Of a stretch of DNA of 64,000 nt, positions 26,047 to 36,779 are shown in pieces; within the stretch, counting starts at the first letter, position 1, and every line of letters begins with the position of its first letter. A program made the position numbers and the translations under genes. Location of the stretch: positions 2,386,654 to 2,450,653 of the forward strand of contig NZ_DS999411.1 in the NCBI RefSeq assembly GCF_000158175.1, written 5' to 3'. Source of the stretch: Luminiphilus syltensis NOR5-1B. Lineage in GTDB: Bacteria > Pseudomonadota > Gammaproteobacteria > Pseudomonadales > Halieaceae. The notes beneath the pieces are model-generated. The model saw nothing but the letters and a program-made list of their open reading frames with translations, was not told the origin of the DNA and made no database searches.

Positions 26047-27444
26047 ACGAGACGGTAAGCCTGCGGGCGGAGTTTGCAGATCGTCGCCAACGGGCGCAGT
26101 GGGGTTATCGTGCGAGTTGAACTCGCTCGCCTGTTCCTCCAACGCTGCCGCCGCTGCGCGTCGCTCGTCGTCAGCGGCACCCAGGGCGTAAACCTCACCC
26201 CAGGTGAGCTCGGTAAACGTAGCAACGATCTTGACTACCGGGTGATCGAAATAGCGTACCTGGCCTTCCGGCACGGAGCGGGTGTCAGCGACATGGATAA
26301 CATGGCGCCAGGGCCATAGCGGGCCGGCGTCGCCGTTGACCAGGGGGCCTGCGATGGCCACCGGTGGAGTGATGGTTTCCGGCTCGGCATCTGAGGGCAA
26401 GCGATCCGCCGGCAGCGTTAAACCGGTAATCGCATCCGGGTCTGCCACCTCTGGGTCATCATCAAACCGGACTGACGCTGGGGCCGGTGGAGGGGCTATC
26501 ACCTCAACCCGCTCGGGTACGGGCGGCGGCGGTGTCATAAAAAAGGTGTCGGGGAGATAGTCGCCCGCTGTGCTCCACCAGAAGTTCACCCCGATGCGCG
26601 TTTCCGTCCCTCGCCGCAATTGGGCGAAGCCCTGTAGTTGCGGCCATTGGTCCGGGGCGCGAGCACCGTCGAACACGATAGCGGGGTTTTTGCTCTCCGG
26701 TGGCTGGACCCAGGCTGTCGACAGTGCCAACCGGTCGGGTTGGCTGCGAGTCAACGCGTTAAGCCCGCTGGCCAGCAGATCAAGCGGCCGCTTCATAAAG
26801 GCTGTGGGCAAAGGGGGTGGCACGTACTCCGGCGCGTTCTCACCCTTGTTTTCCTCGTCACCCAATAGGTCCGAGTCTGACTCGGGGTCCATTTCGGCAC
26901 TCGCGTCAGCGGGCTGCTCGCCGGCAGTACCGGTATCGATGAACTCCAGCGGCACCAGCTCAGGGGCCTGCTCTTCATCGGCCTCGGTGCTGGCCGCGGC
27001 GCCTTCGGTGTTGGTTAGGCCATCATCAAGGAGCGGGGTGCCTTCCTCGTCGAGATCGATGGTTGGATCAACCGTGAATGCGGGCTCGGGTTCGGGCAGA
27101 GTCACGCGGATACGACCATTCTCGTCGATGTCTATATCGGCACCGGGGTGCTGTTTTTGCAATCGATCAAGGACTTCCGAGTCGATCAACCATCGAAAAT
27201 CGGCAGGGTAGGTGGGCGCTGGGTAAGCGGGCCACTGTTCGGATTCGAGCATCTGCGGTCGGTCATCAACCAGCACTGCCAGCTCAACGCGAATCCAGCC
27301 TGAATCGGCTTCGAGGTCAGGGGCCTCGTCACCAGGGAGGACGTCATCAATCGGTTGCCGGGCATTGCTTATGGGCTGTGCCTCGCCGGCCATCGCCACT
27401 AGGGACACGAGAAAAACAGCCGTAGCGATACGTAGAATCATCAT
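26041..27444 (-). CDS. csiV: CsiV-family periplasmic protein
   Basis: A 467-residue exported protein with signal peptide ending near AGEA (residue ~22). The N-terminal domain reads WIRVELAVLVDDRPQMLESEQWPAYPAPTYP, characteristic of CsiV, a peptidoglycan-binding partner of penicillin-binding protein 1A in Vibrio. A long acidic, low-complexity middle (Glu/Asp/Ala/Pro rich, residues ~110-225) precedes a C-terminal domain (LQGFAQLRRGTETRIGVNFWWS, YFDHPVVKIVATFTEL). It overlaps the end of mfd by four bases, the conserved neighbour in gammaproteobacteria. Role in this organism is inferred from family and synteny. Confidence 0.8.
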   Translation of the reverse strand: MMILRIATAVFLVSLVAMAGEAQPISNARQPIDDVLPGDEAPDLEADSGWIRVELAVLVDDRPQMLESEQWPAYPAPTYPADFRWLIDSEVLDRLQKQHPGADIDIDENGRIRVTLPEPEPAFTVDPTIDLDEEGTPLLDDGLTNTEGAAASTEADEEQAPELVPLEFIDTGTAGEQPADASAEMDPESDSDLLGDEENKGENAPEYVPPPLPTAFMKRPLDLLASGLNALTRSQPDRLALSTAWVQPPESKNPAIVFDGARAPDQWPQLQGFAQLRRGTETRIGVNFWWSTAGDYLPDTFFMTPPPPVPERVEVIAPPPAPASVRFDDDPEVADPDAITGLTLPADRLPSDAEPETITPPVAIAGPLVNGDAGPLWPWRHVIHVADTRSVPEGQVRYFDHPVVKIVATFTELTWGEVYALGAADDERRAAAAALEEQASEFNSHDNPTAPVGDDLQTPPAGLPSRL

Positions 27445-30400
27445 GCGGCTTTACCCGAGGCGGCTTCATCGGAGAATGTGTCGAGCAGAATTTCAACGTG
27501 ATCGCGACGGTCCTCAAGTTCGGGTAGGTCGCGCTTGAATCGCAGGCGATTGGCACCGGAAAGGGTGTAGCCGTGGGGGTCCGATTGCACCAGTTTTACA
27601 AGACTCATGGGGTTAACCCGGGTGGCATCGCTGAACTCGATACTACCACCGCTGGCGGTTACCTCGATTTCGTTAATGCCCAGGCGTTTCGCACGAACGC
27701 GAATGGCCGCCTGAACAAACAGGTTTTTTATGACGTCGGGAAGAAGTCCGAATCGGTCGATCATCTCGACCTGTATGTTACGCAGATCCTCGTGGGTTCG
27801 GGCGGCGGCAATGCGCTTGTAGAGGACAAGCCGCATGGTGATGTCGGGCAAATAGTTCTCAGGTATCAGCGCGGGCACATGCAACTTCACTTCGGTACCC
27901 TTGTCGAGCGGAGCGTCCACGTCGGGAATCTCTCCACGCTTGAGCGCGGCCACCGCGTTGTGAAGCATATCCAGATAAAGCGAGAACCCAACACTGTGGA
28001 TCTGGCCCGACTGCTCGTCGCCGAGGAGCTCTCCGGCTCCGCGAATCTCGAGGTCGTGGGTGGCCAGCATATAGCCCGCACCGAGTGCGCCGGCGGCCTC
28101 AATCGCCTCCAGTCGTTTTTCGGCATCGCGGGTTAGCGACGATCGCGGCGGTGACAATAAATAGGCATAGGCCTGATGGTGCGACCGTCCGACCCGGCCC
28201 CTGAGCTGGTGTAATTGCGCCAGACCAAACTTGTCGGCACGCTCGATGATAATCGTGTTGGCATTTGGAATGTCGATGCCGGTCTCGATGATGGTTGAGC
28301 AGACGAGCACATGGTGTCGCTGGTGGTAGAAGTCCGACATCACCCGTTCGAGTTCGACCTCGCGCATTTGGCCATGGGCGATGCCCACCGACAGATCCGG
28401 TAACAGCGTTTGTAGCTTCTGTGCCGTTTGGGCAATGGTTTTGACTTCGTTGTGCAGATAATAGACTTGACCACCGCGCAGTGTTTCCCGCAAAACCGCT
28501 TCTTTGACCAGTGCAGTGTTGTGCTCGCGGATAAATGTTTTTATCGACAGCCGGCGCGCTGGTGGCGTTGCGATGATCGAAAGGTCGCGCAGCCCCCCCA
28601 GCGCCATATTCAGCGTTCTCGGAATGGGCGTTGCCGTCATGGTGAGGATATCGATTTCCGCCCGTAGCGCCTTTATCGACTCCTTCTGTTTTACACCGAA
28701 GCGATGTTCCTCGTCGATGATCAGAAGTCCCAGGTCATTGAAGCGAAAATCAGTTTGCAGGAGCTTGTGGGTGCCCACCAGAATATCGACGTCGCCGGAT
28801 TCCACGCGCTTGGCGACCGCAGCAATATCCTTGGCCGTCTTGAAACGGGAAATGACCTCTACCGTCACCGACCAGCCGGCGAATCGATCACGGAAACTGT
28901 TAAAGTGTTGCTGGGCCAGTAGGGTGGTGGGCACGAGGACCGCGACTTGTTTACCGTTGCGCGCTGCGAGGAAGGCCGCACGCATGGCGACTTCGGTTTT
29001 GCCAAAACCCACATCACCGCAGACCAGGCGATCCATCACTCCGGGCGCGCACATATCGTTGCGCACCGCTTCGATTGCCGCTGCCTGGTCCGGCGTTTCT
29101 TCAAAGGGGAACTGGTTGCAGAAGCGATCCCAGGCGTCGGGCTCCCAGGCGTGCGCAAAACCCTGGCGGGCTTCACGGCGCGCGTAAACCTCGAGTAGTT
29201 GTGCGGCGACGTCAGAGGCGCGTTTGCTGGCTTTGCGGCGGGCTTTTTCCCACTGCTCACTGCCCAATCGATGCAGGGGTGCGGAATCGGGATCGCTACC
29301 GGTATAGCGGCTAATCAGGTGTAGGGATCCCACCGGCACATAGAGTTTGTCGTCGCTCGCATATTCCAGTACCAGGAATTCGGCGGGATCATTCTCTATT
29401 TCGAGGGTCTGAAGACCAATGTAGCGACCCACACCATGCTCCAGGTGGACCACCGGCACTCCGGGACTCAATTCGGTCAGATCGCGAATCACCGCCTGGG
29501 CATCGGTTTCTTCGGTTTTCCCGCGCCGCCTGCGCTGGGCGACCCGTTGGCCAAAAAGCTGGCTCTCTGCGACGAGGGTGGGCTTGCCGGGCCCGGCGTA
29601 GATGCCGCGATCCACCGGTGAGACGGTAATCGCCAGGGGGAGGTCGCGTTCGATAAAGTCGTGCCAGTTATCGGCTGATTCCGGCGATACGCCGTGCTTG
29701 ATCAGATTCTCCAGCAGTACCTCTTTCCGCCCCGCGCTCTCGGCGCACAGCAGCACGGGCGCTTTGTGGGTCTGAATAAATTCGCGCAAGCGATCGATGG
29801 CGTTACCGCTGCTGTTATCGCCACTGAATTCGGGAGGTTTGTCCAACTCGGTACGCGCGTGTACCGGTGCCTGGGCATCGTTACGCAGCTCGAGCACGGC
29901 GTATTGCTTCAGAGACGCATACAAGTCTTCAACGGGGGTAAAGACACGGGATGGTGGTAGTAGGGGGCGTCTTGGATCAATGCCATATTCGGAGTGGCGA
30001 TGGGTGATCTCCTCCCAAAATCGCTCGGCAGCGCCATGATGGTTGCCAACGGTGATCACCGCCGTGTTGGCCGGAAGAAAATCCAATACGGTTCCGGTTT
30101 CCTCAAAAAATAGCGGCAGGTAATACTCCGCGCCGCCCGGAACCCGACCATTGCAGAGCTCGGTAAAAGTAGGGCATTGCTCCGCATCCCCTTCAAACTG
30201 ACGAAACCAGTTCATCTGAAAGCGATGGATGGCCTCCTCGGTCAGCGGGAACTCGCGCGCCGGTAACAGGCGGATTGAATCCATACGCTCGACGGTACGC
30301 TGGCTCTCGGGATCGAAGGTGCGCAGGCTCTCTATCTCGTCATCGAAGAGATCGATTCGATAGGGCAGCTCGCTGCCCATGGGGAATATATCGAGCAACG

Positions 30401-30908
30401 CACCGCGCACTGCGTATTCACCGTGTTCAAAAACGGTCTCAACCGCCCGATAACCCGTCCGCTGCAGGTCCCTGACCACCTGGTTGAGGTCGAACGCCTC
30501 GCCGGGTCTGAGATTCAGCGTATTGCCATTGACGTACCAGGTCGGCGGGGTGCGCTGCATCAGGGTCGTAATCGGCACAATTACCACGCCGCGATCGAGC
30601 TTGGGGAGCCTGTAAAATGCGCTCAGGCGTTCCGACACGATATCGGGGTGGGGAGAAAAGTGGTCGTAGGGTAGGGTCTCCCAGTCCGGCAGGGCGAGCA
30701 CCGGTGTGTCGGCCGAGGCAAAAAGCGCCAATTCCCGCTCGAGGTTGAGCGCGCTGCTGGTATTGGGGGTGACGACAAGCAGCGGTCGACCCCGCTCCGC
30801 GAGTTCGGCGACGCACAGGGTCTCGGCAGCGCCGTAAAGCGGCCCAATCGCGCTGCGCGTGGCGGGCTTGTCGGGCCACGGGAGATTGCTGATCAAAGAG
30901 TCGAACAT
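27441..30908 (-). CDS. mfd: Transcription-repair coupling factor Mfd
   Basis: An 1155-residue ATPase that dislodges stalled RNA polymerase and recruits UvrA. UvrB-like N-terminal domains (residues 1-~340) are followed by the RNA-polymerase-interacting domain (GVPVVHLEHGVGRYIGLQTLE). The motor contains Walker A CGDVGFGKTEVAMRAA, DEEH box IIDEEHRFGVKQKE, motif III TMTATPIPRTLNMAL and the helicase C domain (HQLRGRVGRSHHQAYAYLL). The end is the TRCF C-terminal domain (DITMRLVLYKRIA). Length equals E. coli Mfd. UvrC, its downstream repair partner, is at 51733. Confidence 0.97.
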   Translation of the reverse strand: MFDSLISNLPWPDKPATRSAIGPLYGAAETLCVAELAERGRPLLVVTPNTSSALNLERELALFASADTPVLALPDWETLPYDHFSPHPDIVSERLSAFYRLPKLDRGVVIVPITTLMQRTPPTWYVNGNTLNLRPGEAFDLNQVVRDLQRTGYRAVETVFEHGEYAVRGALLDIFPMGSELPYRIDLFDDEIESLRTFDPESQRTVERMDSIRLLPAREFPLTEEAIHRFQMNWFRQFEGDAEQCPTFTELCNGRVPGGAEYYLPLFFEETGTVLDFLPANTAVITVGNHHGAAERFWEEITHRHSEYGIDPRRPLLPPSRVFTPVEDLYASLKQYAVLELRNDAQAPVHARTELDKPPEFSGDNSSGNAIDRLREFIQTHKAPVLLCAESAGRKEVLLENLIKHGVSPESADNWHDFIERDLPLAITVSPVDRGIYAGPGKPTLVAESQLFGQRVAQRRRRGKTEETDAQAVIRDLTELSPGVPVVHLEHGVGRYIGLQTLEIENDPAEFLVLEYASDDKLYVPVGSLHLISRYTGSDPDSAPLHRLGSEQWEKARRKASKRASDVAAQLLEVYARREARQGFAHAWEPDAWDRFCNQFPFEETPDQAAAIEAVRNDMCAPGVMDRLVCGDVGFGKTEVAMRAAFLAARNGKQVAVLVPTTLLAQQHFNSFRDRFAGWSVTVEVISRFKTAKDIAAVAKRVESGDVDILVGTHKLLQTDFRFNDLGLLIIDEEHRFGVKQKESIKALRAEIDILTMTATPIPRTLNMALGGLRDLSIIATPPARRLSIKTFIREHNTALVKEAVLRETLRGGQVYYLHNEVKTIAQTAQKLQTLLPDLSVGIAHGQMREVELERVMSDFYHQRHHVLVCSTIIETGIDIPNANTIIIERADKFGLAQLHQLRGRVGRSHHQAYAYLLSPPRSSLTRDAEKRLEAIEAAGALGAGYMLATHDLEIRGAGELLGDEQSGQIHSVGFSLYLDMLHNAVAALKRGEIPDVDAPLDKGTEVKLHVPALIPENYLPDITMRLVLYKRIAAARTHEDLRNIQVEMIDRFGLLPDVIKNLFVQAAIRVRAKRLGINEIEVTASGGSIEFSDATRVNPMSLVKLVQSDPHGYTLSGANRLRFKRDLPELEDRRDHVEILLDTFSDEAASGKAA

Positions 30909-31067
30909 GGGTTATCCAGGGTAGTGGGTCGCACATTTTAGGGGTGTTCGGTGACCGGCTCCACCGCGGGACATGGCGTGGGTTTGCCTGATATGACTTG
31001 CACCCATCGTTCTTCGGTCAGATAATCCGCGCCTCAGAAATTGCCGCCAGGCGACAGGAGAGCCAGT

Positions 31068-32552
31068 GTGACGGAACAGCGCAAGCGACAACGACCCGAC
31101 GATTATTTCTCAGACTGGAAGCAGCGTGAAGCGTTGGCGGAATCCATGGTGCCGGCGGTGGGGCAACTGGCCCGTGAGCACAACGTGAAATGCTATATCT
31201 ATGGGCGCTCCCTCGTCAATCAGTCGGTGCTCGATATCATGAAGAGCCACCGCTACGTGCGTCAGGTCGAGCGCAATGAACTGTCGGAGTTCGAAACATC
31301 TCCAGTGCTCAAGGCCATACAGTCCCTCAACCTGGGTCCCTCTCACATCGACATCGGACGTCTGGCGGTCAGTTACTACGACAAGGGTGAGGGCTCCGAT
31401 CTCTCGGTGGAGCAATACGTCGAGCAGCAGCTCGATTATCTGCTGTCCTCCCAGCAGCAGCCGGTGGACAAGCCGGTGGATGTCGTGCTGTACGGATTCG
31501 GTCGCATCGGTCGTCTCATGGCCCGGATCCTCATCGCCAAAACCGATGGCGGGAGAAGTCTGCGCCTGCGGGCGGTCGTTGTGCGCAAGGGCAAGGCTGA
31601 AAATGATCTGGTGAAGCGCGCGAGCCTGCTCCGCCGGGACTCGGTCCACGGCGCCTTCGAGGGCACGATTCGCTGCGATGCGGAGCGCCAGAGTTTTGTC
31701 GCCAACGGCAACGAAGTGCGGGTCATTTACGCCAATAGCCCCGAGGAGATCGACTACACCCAGTATGGAATCAACGATTGTATTGTCGTTGACAACACGG
31801 GGGTGTGGCGAGATCGAGAAGGCCTCTCCGGGCATTTGAAGTCAAAGGGGGTTCGCAAGGTAATTCTTACAGCGCCGGGCAAGGGCGATCTTAAAAATAT
31901 CGTTGCCGGCATTAACAATGACATCATTGATGAGGACGACCGCATCGTCTCAGCGGCGTCCTGCACCACCAATGCGATTGCTCCGCCATTGAAGGCGCTG
32001 GATGACCGATTTGGCATTGTTACCGGCCACGTTGAGACGGTTCACAGCTATACCAATGACCAAAACCTGATCGACAACTATCACAAGGCCGAGCGCCGCG
32101 GTCGCTCAGCCCCGTTGAATATGGTCATTACCGAGACGGGTGCGGCGAAGGCGGTTGCCAAGGTGCTGCCCCAGCTCGAGGGTAAATTGACCGGTAATGC
32201 GATTCGCGTCCCCACGCCCAATGTCTCCATGGCGATACTGAACCTGACCTTGGGTGAGGAGACCACAGTGGAGGCGCTCAATGAGTTCATGCGGGATACC
32301 GCGCTCAACTCCACAATGCGCAAGCAGATTGATTACTCGGCTTCTCCCGAGGTGGTGTCGAGTGATTTTGTGGGTTCCCGGGCGGCCTGTGTTTTTGATG
32401 CCAAAGCGACGATCGTCAACGGTAAGCAGGCCGTACTGTATCTCTGGTATGACAATGAATTTGGCTACAGCTGTCAGGTTTATCGCATTCTTGAGCAGAT
32501 GGCGGGCATCCGCTACCTGACATACCCGCCTGGTGACAGAGGCACGCTGTAA
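31068..32552 (+). CDS. gap: Glyceraldehyde-3-phosphate dehydrogenase, long form
   Basis: A 494-residue GAPDH with an N-terminal extension of ~130 residues ahead of the NAD-binding fold (VVLYGFGRIGRLMARIL). The catalytic nucleophile is Cys299 in SAASCTTNAIAPPL, followed by VETVHSYTNDQNLIDN and the C-terminal YDNEFGYSCQV. This extended form sits next to mfd and nqr in Pseudomonas and is thought to act in gluconeogenic direction, though that is inference here. GTG at 31068 is chosen for the ACAGGAG ribosome site just upstream (31054-31060); the frame remains open to 31041. Confidence 0.9.
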   Translation: MTEQRKRQRPDDYFSDWKQREALAESMVPAVGQLAREHNVKCYIYGRSLVNQSVLDIMKSHRYVRQVERNELSEFETSPVLKAIQSLNLGPSHIDIGRLAVSYYDKGEGSDLSVEQYVEQQLDYLLSSQQQPVDKPVDVVLYGFGRIGRLMARILIAKTDGGRSLRLRAVVVRKGKAENDLVKRASLLRRDSVHGAFEGTIRCDAERQSFVANGNEVRVIYANSPEEIDYTQYGINDCIVVDNTGVWRDREGLSGHLKSKGVRKVILTAPGKGDLKNIVAGINNDIIDEDDRIVSAASCTTNAIAPPLKALDDRFGIVTGHVETVHSYTNDQNLIDNYHKAERRGRSAPLNMVITETGAAKAVAKVLPQLEGKLTGNAIRVPTPNVSMAILNLTLGEETTVEALNEFMRDTALNSTMRKQIDYSASPEVVSSDFVGSRAACVFDAKATIVNGKQAVLYLWYDNEFGYSCQVYRILEQMAGIRYLTYPPGDRGTL

Positions 32553-32807
32553 TACTGGCCCTTTGAGCGGGGTGCAGTAGTAACCCGCGGGCCATTCCGC
32601 TACAATTCACGGGACCGATGAAGGCTTCAAAGCCTCGGGCCAGCAGAGCCCTCGGTCATTGATGAACAGGCGCGTTGGGGGCAATCTTTCAGGATTGAAA
32701 TGCGCGAGAAGTAATTCAGTCTCGACCACAGAATCCCATCCGCGTCCGTTTCCCGGAGAGGCCTTGAGCCCTCGGGATAACAGCCATTTGATGATGCGGG
32801 TTTGCAC

Positions 32808-34151
32808 ATGATTAAAATTCGGCGCGGTTTGGATATTCCGCTTGCCGGGGCTCCTGAGCAACACATTGACGCGGCCCCTGCGGCCCGAACAGTTGCGCTC
32901 GTCGGTCCCGACTATATAGGCATGAAGCCGACCATGGTGGTTGCTGAGGGCGACCGGGTGAAACGGGGCCAGATTGTTTTCACCGATAAGAAGCTGGAGG
33001 GTGTCAACTACACGGCACCGGCCGGAGGCAAGGTCGTTGCCATCAATCGCGGTGCGCGCCGGGTATTCCGTTCGTTGGTGATCGAGGTCGACGACGATTC
33101 TGCCGAATCTTTTGCAAGCTATACGCCAGAGGCGGCGCGAGGGCTCTCCGCCGATGTGATCAAGACCCAACTGCTGGCGAGTGGGCAGTGGACTGCAATC
33201 CGCGCGCGCCCCTACAGCAAGGTGGCCGACCCATCGACAGCGCCCACCGGACTCTTTATTACCGCGATCGATACGCAACCGGGAGCTCCTGACCCCGCAC
33301 TGATTATTGCCGAGCAATCCGATGCCTTTGCCCTGGGCCAGGATCTTCTCGCCGCGTTGGCGGATTGTCCGGTTTATCTTTGTGCCGCACCGGGCGCAGA
33401 TATTCCCCAGGGAACCCATGGGCGTATAGAACGACATGATTTTTCAGGGCCGCATCCCGCCGGGCTCGCCGGAACCCATATCCATTTCCTGATGGGAGCC
33501 TCCCTGGGCCAGATTGCCTGGGTCATCGGTTACCAGGACGTCATTGCCATCGGCCGTCTTTTTCTGGATGGCGAGCTTTACACAGAACGTGTCGTCGCTC
33601 TCGCGGGTCCTCAGGTCAACAATCCCCGTCTGCTGCGCACCCAGTTGGGTGCTGATCTCCAGGAGTTGATTGCGGGTCAGGTTGCCTCCGGCGAAAGTCG
33701 CTTGATTTCCGGCTCTGCGCTCGGTGGTCGCCACTGCCAAACCGACGTGGCCTACCTCGGTCGGTTTCATAATCAGGTGTCGGTCCTCGCTGAAGGCCGC
33801 GAGCGTGAATTCATGGGCTGGCTCTCGCCGGGTGCCCGCAAGCACTCGGTAATGGGTATTTACCTGAGCAGCTGGTTTGGTACCAAGCCGCTGGCGATGA
33901 ATACGACCACCAATGGCAGCGAGCGCGCAATGGTGCCTGTGGGTGCCTATGAGCGAGTTATGCCGCTGGATGTATTGGCTACCCAGTTGCTGCGATCACT
34001 GCTTGTTGGCGACACCGAAACCGCCCAGGCCCTGGGCTGTCTTGAGTTGGATGAAGAGGACCTGGCGTTGTGTACCTATGTATGTCCGGGCAAGTACGAA
34101 TATGGCCCGATACTGCGGGACAACCTGAGCAGAATTGAGAAGGAGGGCTGA
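32808..34151 (+). CDS. nqrA: Na+-translocating NADH:quinone reductase subunit A
   Basis: A 447-residue peripheral subunit of the sodium pump. The start IKIRRGLDIPLAGAPEQ, then KPTMVVAEGDRVKRGQIVFTDKK (lipoyl-like barrel) and TAPAGGKVVAINRGARR are standard. The C-terminal part holds the degenerate FMN-binding and SLBB regions (NPRLLRTQLGADLQELI) and ends FVCPGKYEYGPIL-like (TYVCPGKYEYGP). ATG at 32808 is preferred over the in-frame TTG at 32802. A TACAAT -10-like box at 32600-32605 is one candidate for operon promoter. First of eight genes to 39937. Confidence 0.95.
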   Translation: MIKIRRGLDIPLAGAPEQHIDAAPAARTVALVGPDYIGMKPTMVVAEGDRVKRGQIVFTDKKLEGVNYTAPAGGKVVAINRGARRVFRSLVIEVDDDSAESFASYTPEAARGLSADVIKTQLLASGQWTAIRARPYSKVADPSTAPTGLFITAIDTQPGAPDPALIIAEQSDAFALGQDLLAALADCPVYLCAAPGADIPQGTHGRIERHDFSGPHPAGLAGTHIHFLMGASLGQIAWVIGYQDVIAIGRLFLDGELYTERVVALAGPQVNNPRLLRTQLGADLQELIAGQVASGESRLISGSALGGRHCQTDVAYLGRFHNQVSVLAEGREREFMGWLSPGARKHSVMGIYLSSWFGTKPLAMNTTTNGSERAMVPVGAYERVMPLDVLATQLLRSLLVGDTETAQALGCLELDEEDLALCTYVCPGKYEYGPILRDNLSRIEKEG

Positions 34152-34154
34152 ACC

Positions 34155-35357
34155 ATGGGTTTACGCAGCACGCTCGACAAAATTGAACCTCACTTCACCT
34201 CCGGAGGGCGGTATGAAAAGTGGTACGCGCTCTATGAAGCCGTCGATACCCTTTTTTACTCCCCCTCGTCGGTAACGCGCTCTACCGCTCACGTGAGAGA
34301 CGGGGTAGACCTGAAACGCATCATGATCACCGTATGGTTTGCGGCGTTTCCAGCCATGTTTTACGGCATGTACAACCTCGGCTTCCAGGCTAACGACATC
34401 CTCGCTGCCACGGGTGCGGAAGTGCCGGGCTGGCGCGGTACCATCATCGGTGCGCTCGGTGGCTACGACGCTGGCAGTATTTGGGACTGCATGGTGTTCG
34501 GTGCGATGTATTTCTTACCGCTGTACGCGGTGACGTTTCTCGTGGGTGGATTCTGGGAAGTCCTGTTTGCCATGAAGCGCGGTCACGAGGTGAACGAGGG
34601 TTTTTTCGTCACCTCGATTCTGTTTGCTCTGACGCTTCCGCCCGACTTGCCCCTGTGGCAGGCCGCGCTCGGTATCTCATTCGGTGTGGTTATCGGCAAG
34701 GAAGTCTTTGGCGGTACCGGAAAGAACTTTCTCAACCCGGCATTGACCGGACGGGCATTCCTTTACTTCGCCTATCCCGCTGATCTCTCGGGTGACGCCG
34801 TATGGACCGCCGTTGACGGATATAGCGGAGCGACTCCGCTCGGTATTGTGGCGGCAGACGGCATGGGTGGATTGACCGAAGCCTATTCCTGGACACAGGC
34901 GTTCATGGGTAGCATCCCGGGCTCGATTGGGGAGACCTCGACACTGGCAGTAATGATTGGCGGTGCAGTATTGCTACTGACTCGAATCGCTTCCTGGCGA
35001 GTGGTGGCGGGGTGTTTCATTGGCATGATTGCGTTTTCAACGCTGTTAAATGCCGTGGGCTCGGATGCGAACCCGGCATTTGCCATGCCCTGGTACTGGC
35101 ATATGGTCGTCGGCAGTTTTGCTTTTGGCGCGTTTTTTATGGCGACCGATCCGGTCTCGGCGGCGATGACCGATCGAGGACGCTGGGCGTATGGAATCTT
35201 GATTGGTGTGATGTGTGTCCTGATCCGGGTGGTTAATCCGGCCTTCCCCGAGGGCATGATGCTGGCGATCCTGTTTGCCAATCTGTTTGCGCCGCTGTTT
35301 GATCATTTTGCTGTTCAGTCAAACGTGAAGAGGAGGCTCGCCCGTGTCCAGCCGTAA
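34155..35357 (+). CDS. nqrB: Na+-NQR subunit B
   Basis: A 400-residue integral membrane subunit that holds covalent FMN and part of the sodium channel. The flavinylation motif DGYSGAT places the FMN-bearing threonine at Thr227. Multiple hydrophobic helices are evident (for example [21 protein letters not shown] and [20 protein letters not shown]). The attachment is made by ApbE, encoded at 38627. It starts three bases after nqrA ends and overlaps nqrC by 14 bases. Confidence 0.96.
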   Translation: MGLRSTLDKIEPHFTSGGRYEKWYALYEAVDTLFYSPSSVTRSTAHVRDGVDLKRIMITVWFAAFPAMFYGMYNLGFQANDILAATGAEVPGWRGTIIGALGGYDAGSIWDCMVFGAMYFLPLYAVTFLVGGFWEVLFAMKRGHEVNEGFFVTSILFALTLPPDLPLWQAALGISFGVVIGKEVFGGTGKNFLNPALTGRAFLYFAYPADLSGDAVWTAVDGYSGATPLGIVAADGMGGLTEAYSWTQAFMGSIPGSIGETSTLAVMIGGAVLLLTRIASWRVVAGCFIGMIAFSTLLNAVGSDANPAFAMPWYWHMVVGSFAFGAFFMATDPVSAAMTDRGRWAYGILIGVMCVLIRVVNPAFPEGMMLAILFANLFAPLFDHFAVQSNVKRRLARVQP

Positions 35358-36120
35358 AGAGGGTCTCGGCCGTATTCTCACCGTCGCCCTGGCGCTGTGT
35401 GTGGTCTGCTCGGTGGTGGTCTCTACCGCCGCCGTGATGCTAAAGCCGCATCAGGAGGTCAACCGTACTCGCGATCTGAAGCGCAATATTCTTATGGCGG
35501 CCGGGCAGTATGACCCTGGCGCCAGTGTCGAGGCACAATTTGAGCAGGTCACCACCAAAGTGGTCGATCTGGATACTGGTAAGTATGTCGATGGGGTTGA
35601 TGCCATGGCCTATGACCAGCGTGAGGCGGCGCGTGACCCTGCACAGTCAGAGGCGTTGGCCCCCGAGGAAGACCCGGCAAAAATCCGTCGGCGTGCGAAC
35701 CATGCGCTGGTTTATCTGTTCAACAATGCCGATGGCGACCTCGACAAGGTGGTGCTTCCTGTCCACGGCTCGGGCCTGTGGTCAACGCTCTACGGTTTCG
35801 TGGCGCTGCAGAGCGATGCCAATACCATTGCCGGCCTCGGATTCTATGAGCACGGCGAGACGCCGGGCCTCGGCGGTGAAGTCGATAATCCCCGTTGGAA
35901 ATCGATCTGGGAGGGCAAGAAAGCCTACCGTGATCAGGAGGTGGCCATCTCGGTGGTGAAGGGTTCGGTAGACCCGACTGCCGACGGTTCGCAATGGCGG
36001 GTGGATGGCTTATCCGGCGCTACGCTTACCAGCAAAGGCGTTCACAATCTGGTGCAGTATTGGCTCGGTGAGGATGGGTTTAAACCCTATCTCAGCAACC
36101 TTCGAAAGGGAGACGTCTGA
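35344..36120 (+). CDS. nqrC: Na+-NQR subunit C
   Basis: A 258-residue single-pass subunit whose periplasmic domain carries the second covalent FMN. The motif DGLSGAT puts the flavin on Thr227. The N-terminal helix is [23 protein letters not shown], followed by [15 protein letters not shown] and [13 protein letters not shown], both conserved. GTG start at 35344 inside the end of nqrB. Stop and nqrD start share one base. Confidence 0.96.
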   Translation: MSSRKEGLGRILTVALALCVVCSVVVSTAAVMLKPHQEVNRTRDLKRNILMAAGQYDPGASVEAQFEQVTTKVVDLDTGKYVDGVDAMAYDQREAARDPAQSEALAPEEDPAKIRRRANHALVYLFNNADGDLDKVVLPVHGSGLWSTLYGFVALQSDANTIAGLGFYEHGETPGLGGEVDNPRWKSIWEGKKAYRDQEVAISVVKGSVDPTADGSQWRVDGLSGATLTSKGVHNLVQYWLGEDGFKPYLSNLRKGDV

Positions 36121-36779
36121 TGCAAATGAAAGAAACATTGTTGGGGCCGATTTTTCGCAATAACCCCATCGCGCTGCAGATTCTTGGCATTTGTTCGGCC
36201 CTGGCGGTGACCTCATCGTTGAAGGTGACCGTGGTCATGTGTATTGCGCTGACGCTGGTGACGGCATTTTCCAATCTGTTTATTTCCATTATTCGCAACT
36301 TCATTCCGTCGAGCATCCGGATCATTGTGCAGATGACCATTATTGCGTCGCTGGTGATCGTTGTGGATCAGGTGCTGCAGGCCGTAGCCTATGAAATTTC
36401 CAAGCAGTTATCGGTATTTGTTGGTCTGATCATCACCAACTGCATTGTGATGGGCCGTGCCGAAGCGTTTGCCATGAAGAATCCTCCACTGCCGAGCTTT
36501 ATGGACGGCATCGGTAACGGTCTGGGTTACTCGTTTGTGCTTCTCGCGGTAGGTTTTGTGCGCGAACTCTTTGGCTCTGGCAAGTTGTTCGGTATTGAGA
36601 TCCTGCCTTTGGCGACCGAAGGTGGATGGTACGAGCCGGTGGGGCTTTTATTGCTGCCGCCCAGTGCCTTCTTCCTGATTGGCCTGCTCATCTGGGCCAT
36701 TCGCAGCTGGCAAACCGATCAGGTTGAAGCGCCTGATTTCCAGATCGCCAAACACAAGCCCGCTGAGGAGGCCGCGTAA
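36120..36779 (+). CDS. nqrD: Na+-NQR subunit D
   Basis: A 219-residue membrane subunit with six hydrophobic helices. The family signature is [21 protein letters not shown] in the middle, with cysteine 112-region binding part of the membrane iron centre shared with NqrE. It starts [25 protein letters not shown], as usual for the NqrDE/RnfAE family. Overlaps nqrC and nqrE by single bases. Confidence 0.96.
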   Translation: MQMKETLLGPIFRNNPIALQILGICSALAVTSSLKVTVVMCIALTLVTAFSNLFISIIRNFIPSSIRIIVQMTIIASLVIVVDQVLQAVAYEISKQLSVFVGLIITNCIVMGRAEAFAMKNPPLPSFMDGIGNGLGYSFVLLAVGFVRELFGSGKLFGIEILPLATEGGWYEPVGLLLLPPSAFFLIGLLIWAIRSWQTDQVEAPDFQIAKHKPAEEAA